Below, piece by piece: positions 62,221 to 64,000 of a DNA stretch of 64,000 bases; within the stretch, counting starts at the first letter, position 1; each line of letters begins with the position of its first letter. Made by a program: the position numbers and the translations under genes. The notes beneath the pieces were generated by a model. It was not told the DNA's origin and searched no databases. It saw nothing but the letters and a program-made list of their open reading frames with translations. This DNA comes from Streptomyces sp. NBC_01549 (GTDB taxonomy: Bacteria > Actinomycetota > Actinomycetes > Streptomycetales > Streptomycetaceae), in NCBI RefSeq assembly GCF_026339955.1, contig NZ_JAPEPW010000002.1:496001-560000 (forward strand), read 5' to 3'.

Positions 62221-62598
62221 TCACCAGCAGCCCAGCAGGCCGCGAGGTACGGGAACGGCGGGTACCGAGCCGGTGGACACAGGGATGGCGGGTACGGAGC
62301 CGGTAGATACGGGGATGGCGGGTACGAAGCCGGTGGATACGGTTTCGGATTCGGCCGCTACGGGTCCGGCGGCCTCCTCGTCCCGCCTCTCCGCCCAGGA
62401 GTCGACCGGCGACACCGCGCCCTCGAAGGGACTGGAGGCGGCGAAGGAGGCCCACAGCACCGCCACCCCCTCGCGGTGCTCCGGAACCACCCGGCCCTTG
62501 GCCCGCCACTCCGCGACCAGTTGGGCGTAGTCCGGCGGCCGGCCCAGACGCCCGTCCGTCAGCTCGGCGTAGCGCCGGGCCGTGTGAGTGCTGTCCAT
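62221..62598 (-). CDS. Hypothetical protein with C-terminal STGSVPAIPV repeats
   Basis: The 125-residue protein begins MDSTHTARRYAELTDGRLGR. The first 85 residues are charged and probably helical, with YAQLVAEWRAKGRVVPEHRE and LWASFAASSPF. The last 40 contain three tandem decapeptides (STGFVPAIPV, STGSVPAIPV, STGSVPAVPV), then GLLGCW. No known family. The decapeptides correspond to 30-bp repeats at the DNA level. It converges with the preceding gene. Confidence 0.55.
   Translation of the reverse strand: MDSTHTARRYAELTDGRLGRPPDYAQLVAEWRAKGRVVPEHREGVAVLWASFAASSPFEGAVSPVDSWAERRDEEAAGPVAAESETVSTGFVPAIPVSTGSVPAIPVSTGSVPAVPVPRGLLGCW
62251..62340 (+). repeat. Three 30-bp tandem repeats in a coding sequence
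   Basis: Units at 62251-62280, 62281-62310 and 62311-62340 share GATGGCGGGTACGGAGCCGG with two to four changes each. They preserve frame and encode a decapeptide. Confidence 0.85.
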
Positions 62599-62760
62599 GT
62601 CGGAGCAACGGCGGTGCGTGCGCCGGTGGTACGCGCCCGTGATACCGCTCACCGAGTCGGGTGAACGCGCCGCCCATTCGGAGCCGTACCCCTGTCCGAC
62701 AAGCATCTTCACGCATCAACGCGGTCACACCGAGCGTCGTCACACCGAGCCCGGTCGGGG

Positions 62761-64000
62761 TCAGCTCCGCACGCCGGGAGCGACGGCCGCCTCCGGTGCC
62801 GTACGCGAGGAGTCGGCGTCCGCTCGGGCCGAGGCGGAGAGCCGGCCCGCGCGCTGGACCGGCACGAGCAGGGCGGCCAGCGCCGCGGCCAGGCAGAGCA
62901 GGGCGAGCAGGGTGAACCCGTGGGTATAGCCGGAGCCGTAGGGAAGGCCCGAGGGCTGGAGCCGGCCCGTCACCAGGACACTGGTCACGGCCGCGCCGAT
63001 GGACCCGCCGATGGTACGGATGTTGGCGTTCATCCCGGTCGCGGCGCCGGTCTGCTCGGGCGGCACGCTGCCGACGATCAGGTTGGCCATCGAGGCGAAG
63101 GCGAGTCCGATGCCCAGGCCGAAGATGCCCGCGGCGAAGGCCACTTGCCACTGCTGGTCGTGCCACACGGCGAGGAAGCCGCAGGCGACCGCACCGAGCG
63201 CGGCACCGGTCGTGAGCAGCTTCTTGGCGCCGAGGACGGGCTCCAGCCGACCGCTGAGCACGCCCGAGCAGAACATGGCGAGCAGCATCGGCAGCATGAG
63301 CAGTCCGGCCGCGGTGACGCTGGCGCCGAAGCCGTACCCCGCGGAGCTCGGGGTCTGTACGAAGCCGGGGAGGAAGGACCAGATCGCGTACATGCCCGCG
63401 CCGAACAGGAGCGCGGCAGTGTTGGTGGTCCACACCGCGGGCAGCCGCATGACGCGCAGGTCGATCAGCGGGGTGCGGGAGCGCGCCTCGGCCAGCAGCC
63501 ACAGCGCGAAGAGCAGGACGGCGGCGGCGAACAGCCCGATCACCCGGGCCGATCCCCAGCCCCACTGGCCCGCCTGGCTGAGCGGGAGGAGCAACGCGAC
63601 CAGCCAGCCCGACAGCAGCACGGCACCGAGCCAGCTGACGCGTCCCTCGGCCCGGCTCGGGGACTCGGGGACGTAGCGCAGGGCGATCAGCGTGGTGACC
63701 GCGACGACACCGACGGGCAGCCAGAACAGCCAGCGGTAGTCGAGTGCGGACACGATGGGACCGGCCGCCACCAGGCCGACGCCGCCGCCGGCGGCGATCA
63801 CGGCGGACAGATTGCTGATGCTGGGGCCGACCTCGGCCGCGGTGAACTCGTCCCGGATGATGCCGAAGGAGAGCGGGAACAGCGCTCCGCCTATGCCCTG
63901 GACGACCCGGGCGACGATCAGCACGCCGATGTTCGGCGCGAACGCGGCGAGCAGACAGCCGAGCGTCACGGTCACGAGGACGGCGACGAGGGTGCGCTTC
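62761..64000 (-). CDS. MFS transporter, DHA2 type (partial at window edge)
   Basis: The visible 413 residues belong to a 14-helix drug exporter: GCLLAAFAPNIGVLIVARVV, QGIGGALFPLSFGIIRDEFT, DYRWLFWLPVGVVAVTTLIA (motif of the 14-helix group), and NANIRTIGGSIGAAVTSVLV near the end. The start lies beyond 64000. It probably exports a drug or metabolite by proton antiport. Confidence 0.9.
   Translation of the reverse strand, partial: KRTLVAVLVTVTLGCLLAAFAPNIGVLIVARVVQGIGGALFPLSFGIIRDEFTAAEVGPSISNLSAVIAAGGGVGLVAAGPIVSALDYRWLFWLPVGVVAVTTLIALRYVPESPSRAEGRVSWLGAVLLSGWLVALLLPLSQAGQWGWGSARVIGLFAAAVLLFALWLLAEARSRTPLIDLRVMRLPAVWTTNTAALLFGAGMYAIWSFLPGFVQTPSSAGYGFGASVTAAGLLMLPMLLAMFCSGVLSGRLEPVLGAKKLLTTGAALGAVACGFLAVWHDQQWQVAFAAGIFGLGIGLAFASMANLIVGSVPPEQTGAATGMNANIRTIGGSIGAAVTSVLVTGRLQPSGLPYGSGYTHGFTLLALLCLAAALAALLVPVQRAGRLSASARADADSSRTAPEAAVAPGVRS

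Overview
The window is very GC-rich, with strong third-position G/C bias, frequent GTG starts, ATGA-type stop/start overlaps and Gram-positive actinomycete gene families (SpoIIE-type PP2C phosphatase, F420-dependent oxidoreductase remnant, PucR/IclR/GntR regulators, DUF6010, MmyB-type regulator remnant). It looks like a Streptomyces or close relative. No rRNA, tRNA, CRISPR array or prophage was seen. One intact insertion sequence and an unusually large number of truncated or internally deleted genes suggest an accessory, perhaps arm-proximal, part of the chromosome.

Layout. 1-9.9 kb: mixed single genes (dienelactone hydrolase, SUMF1/FGE-fold protein, amidase, DUF6010 protein, PP2C phosphatase, secreted M4 metalloprotease, nitroreductase) with remnants between them. 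10-16.3 kb: endonuclease/exonuclease/phosphatase-fold enzyme, a P450 lacking the ExxR arginine, an MFS exporter, a Nudix hydrolase and small proteins. 16.3-22.5 kb: a deleted F420-dependent oxidoreductase, gnd, remnants of a transporter and a regulator, two zinc alcohol dehydrogenases and a toxin-antitoxin pair with a palindromic operator. 22.5-26.1 kb: a sugar dehydrogenase separated from a truncated IlvD/Edd dehydratase by an intact IS701-like element, then a Sua5/YciO/YrdC protein. 26.1-35.3 kb: a PucR regulator and a compact chaperone operon dnaK-grpE-dnaJ-cbpM-clpB-trx.

35.4-42.4 kb: a metallophosphoesterase, then a D-glucarate catabolic unit (divergent IclR regulator; kdgD, GntP-type permease, gudD) followed by sthA. 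42.5-48.1 kb: an FtsX-type ABC transporter divergent from a histidine kinase/response regulator pair. 48.1-58 kb: an esterase, then a GntR-controlled ring-cleavage cluster (GalB-, GalC- and GalD-like enzymes and a type I extradiol dioxygenase) whose distal half has collapsed into four gene fragments, then a CMD-family protein, a HAD hydrolase and a D-2-hydroxyacid dehydrogenase. 58-64 kb: a Gly/His repeat secreted protein, LysR regulator with divergent EamA exporter, two unknown proteins and an MFS transporter running off the end.

How genes work together. The chaperone operon could couple an Hsp70 system to a ClpB disaggregase and a thioredoxin. KdgD and GudD would take D-glucarate to 2-oxoglutarate semialdehyde. 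The GntR cluster has a near-identical 17-bp palindromic element in front of the regulator and again in front of the decayed distal genes, which supports a single regulon. Several neighbours of intact operons are fragments with out-of-frame junctions, so deletion appears to be a recurrent process here.
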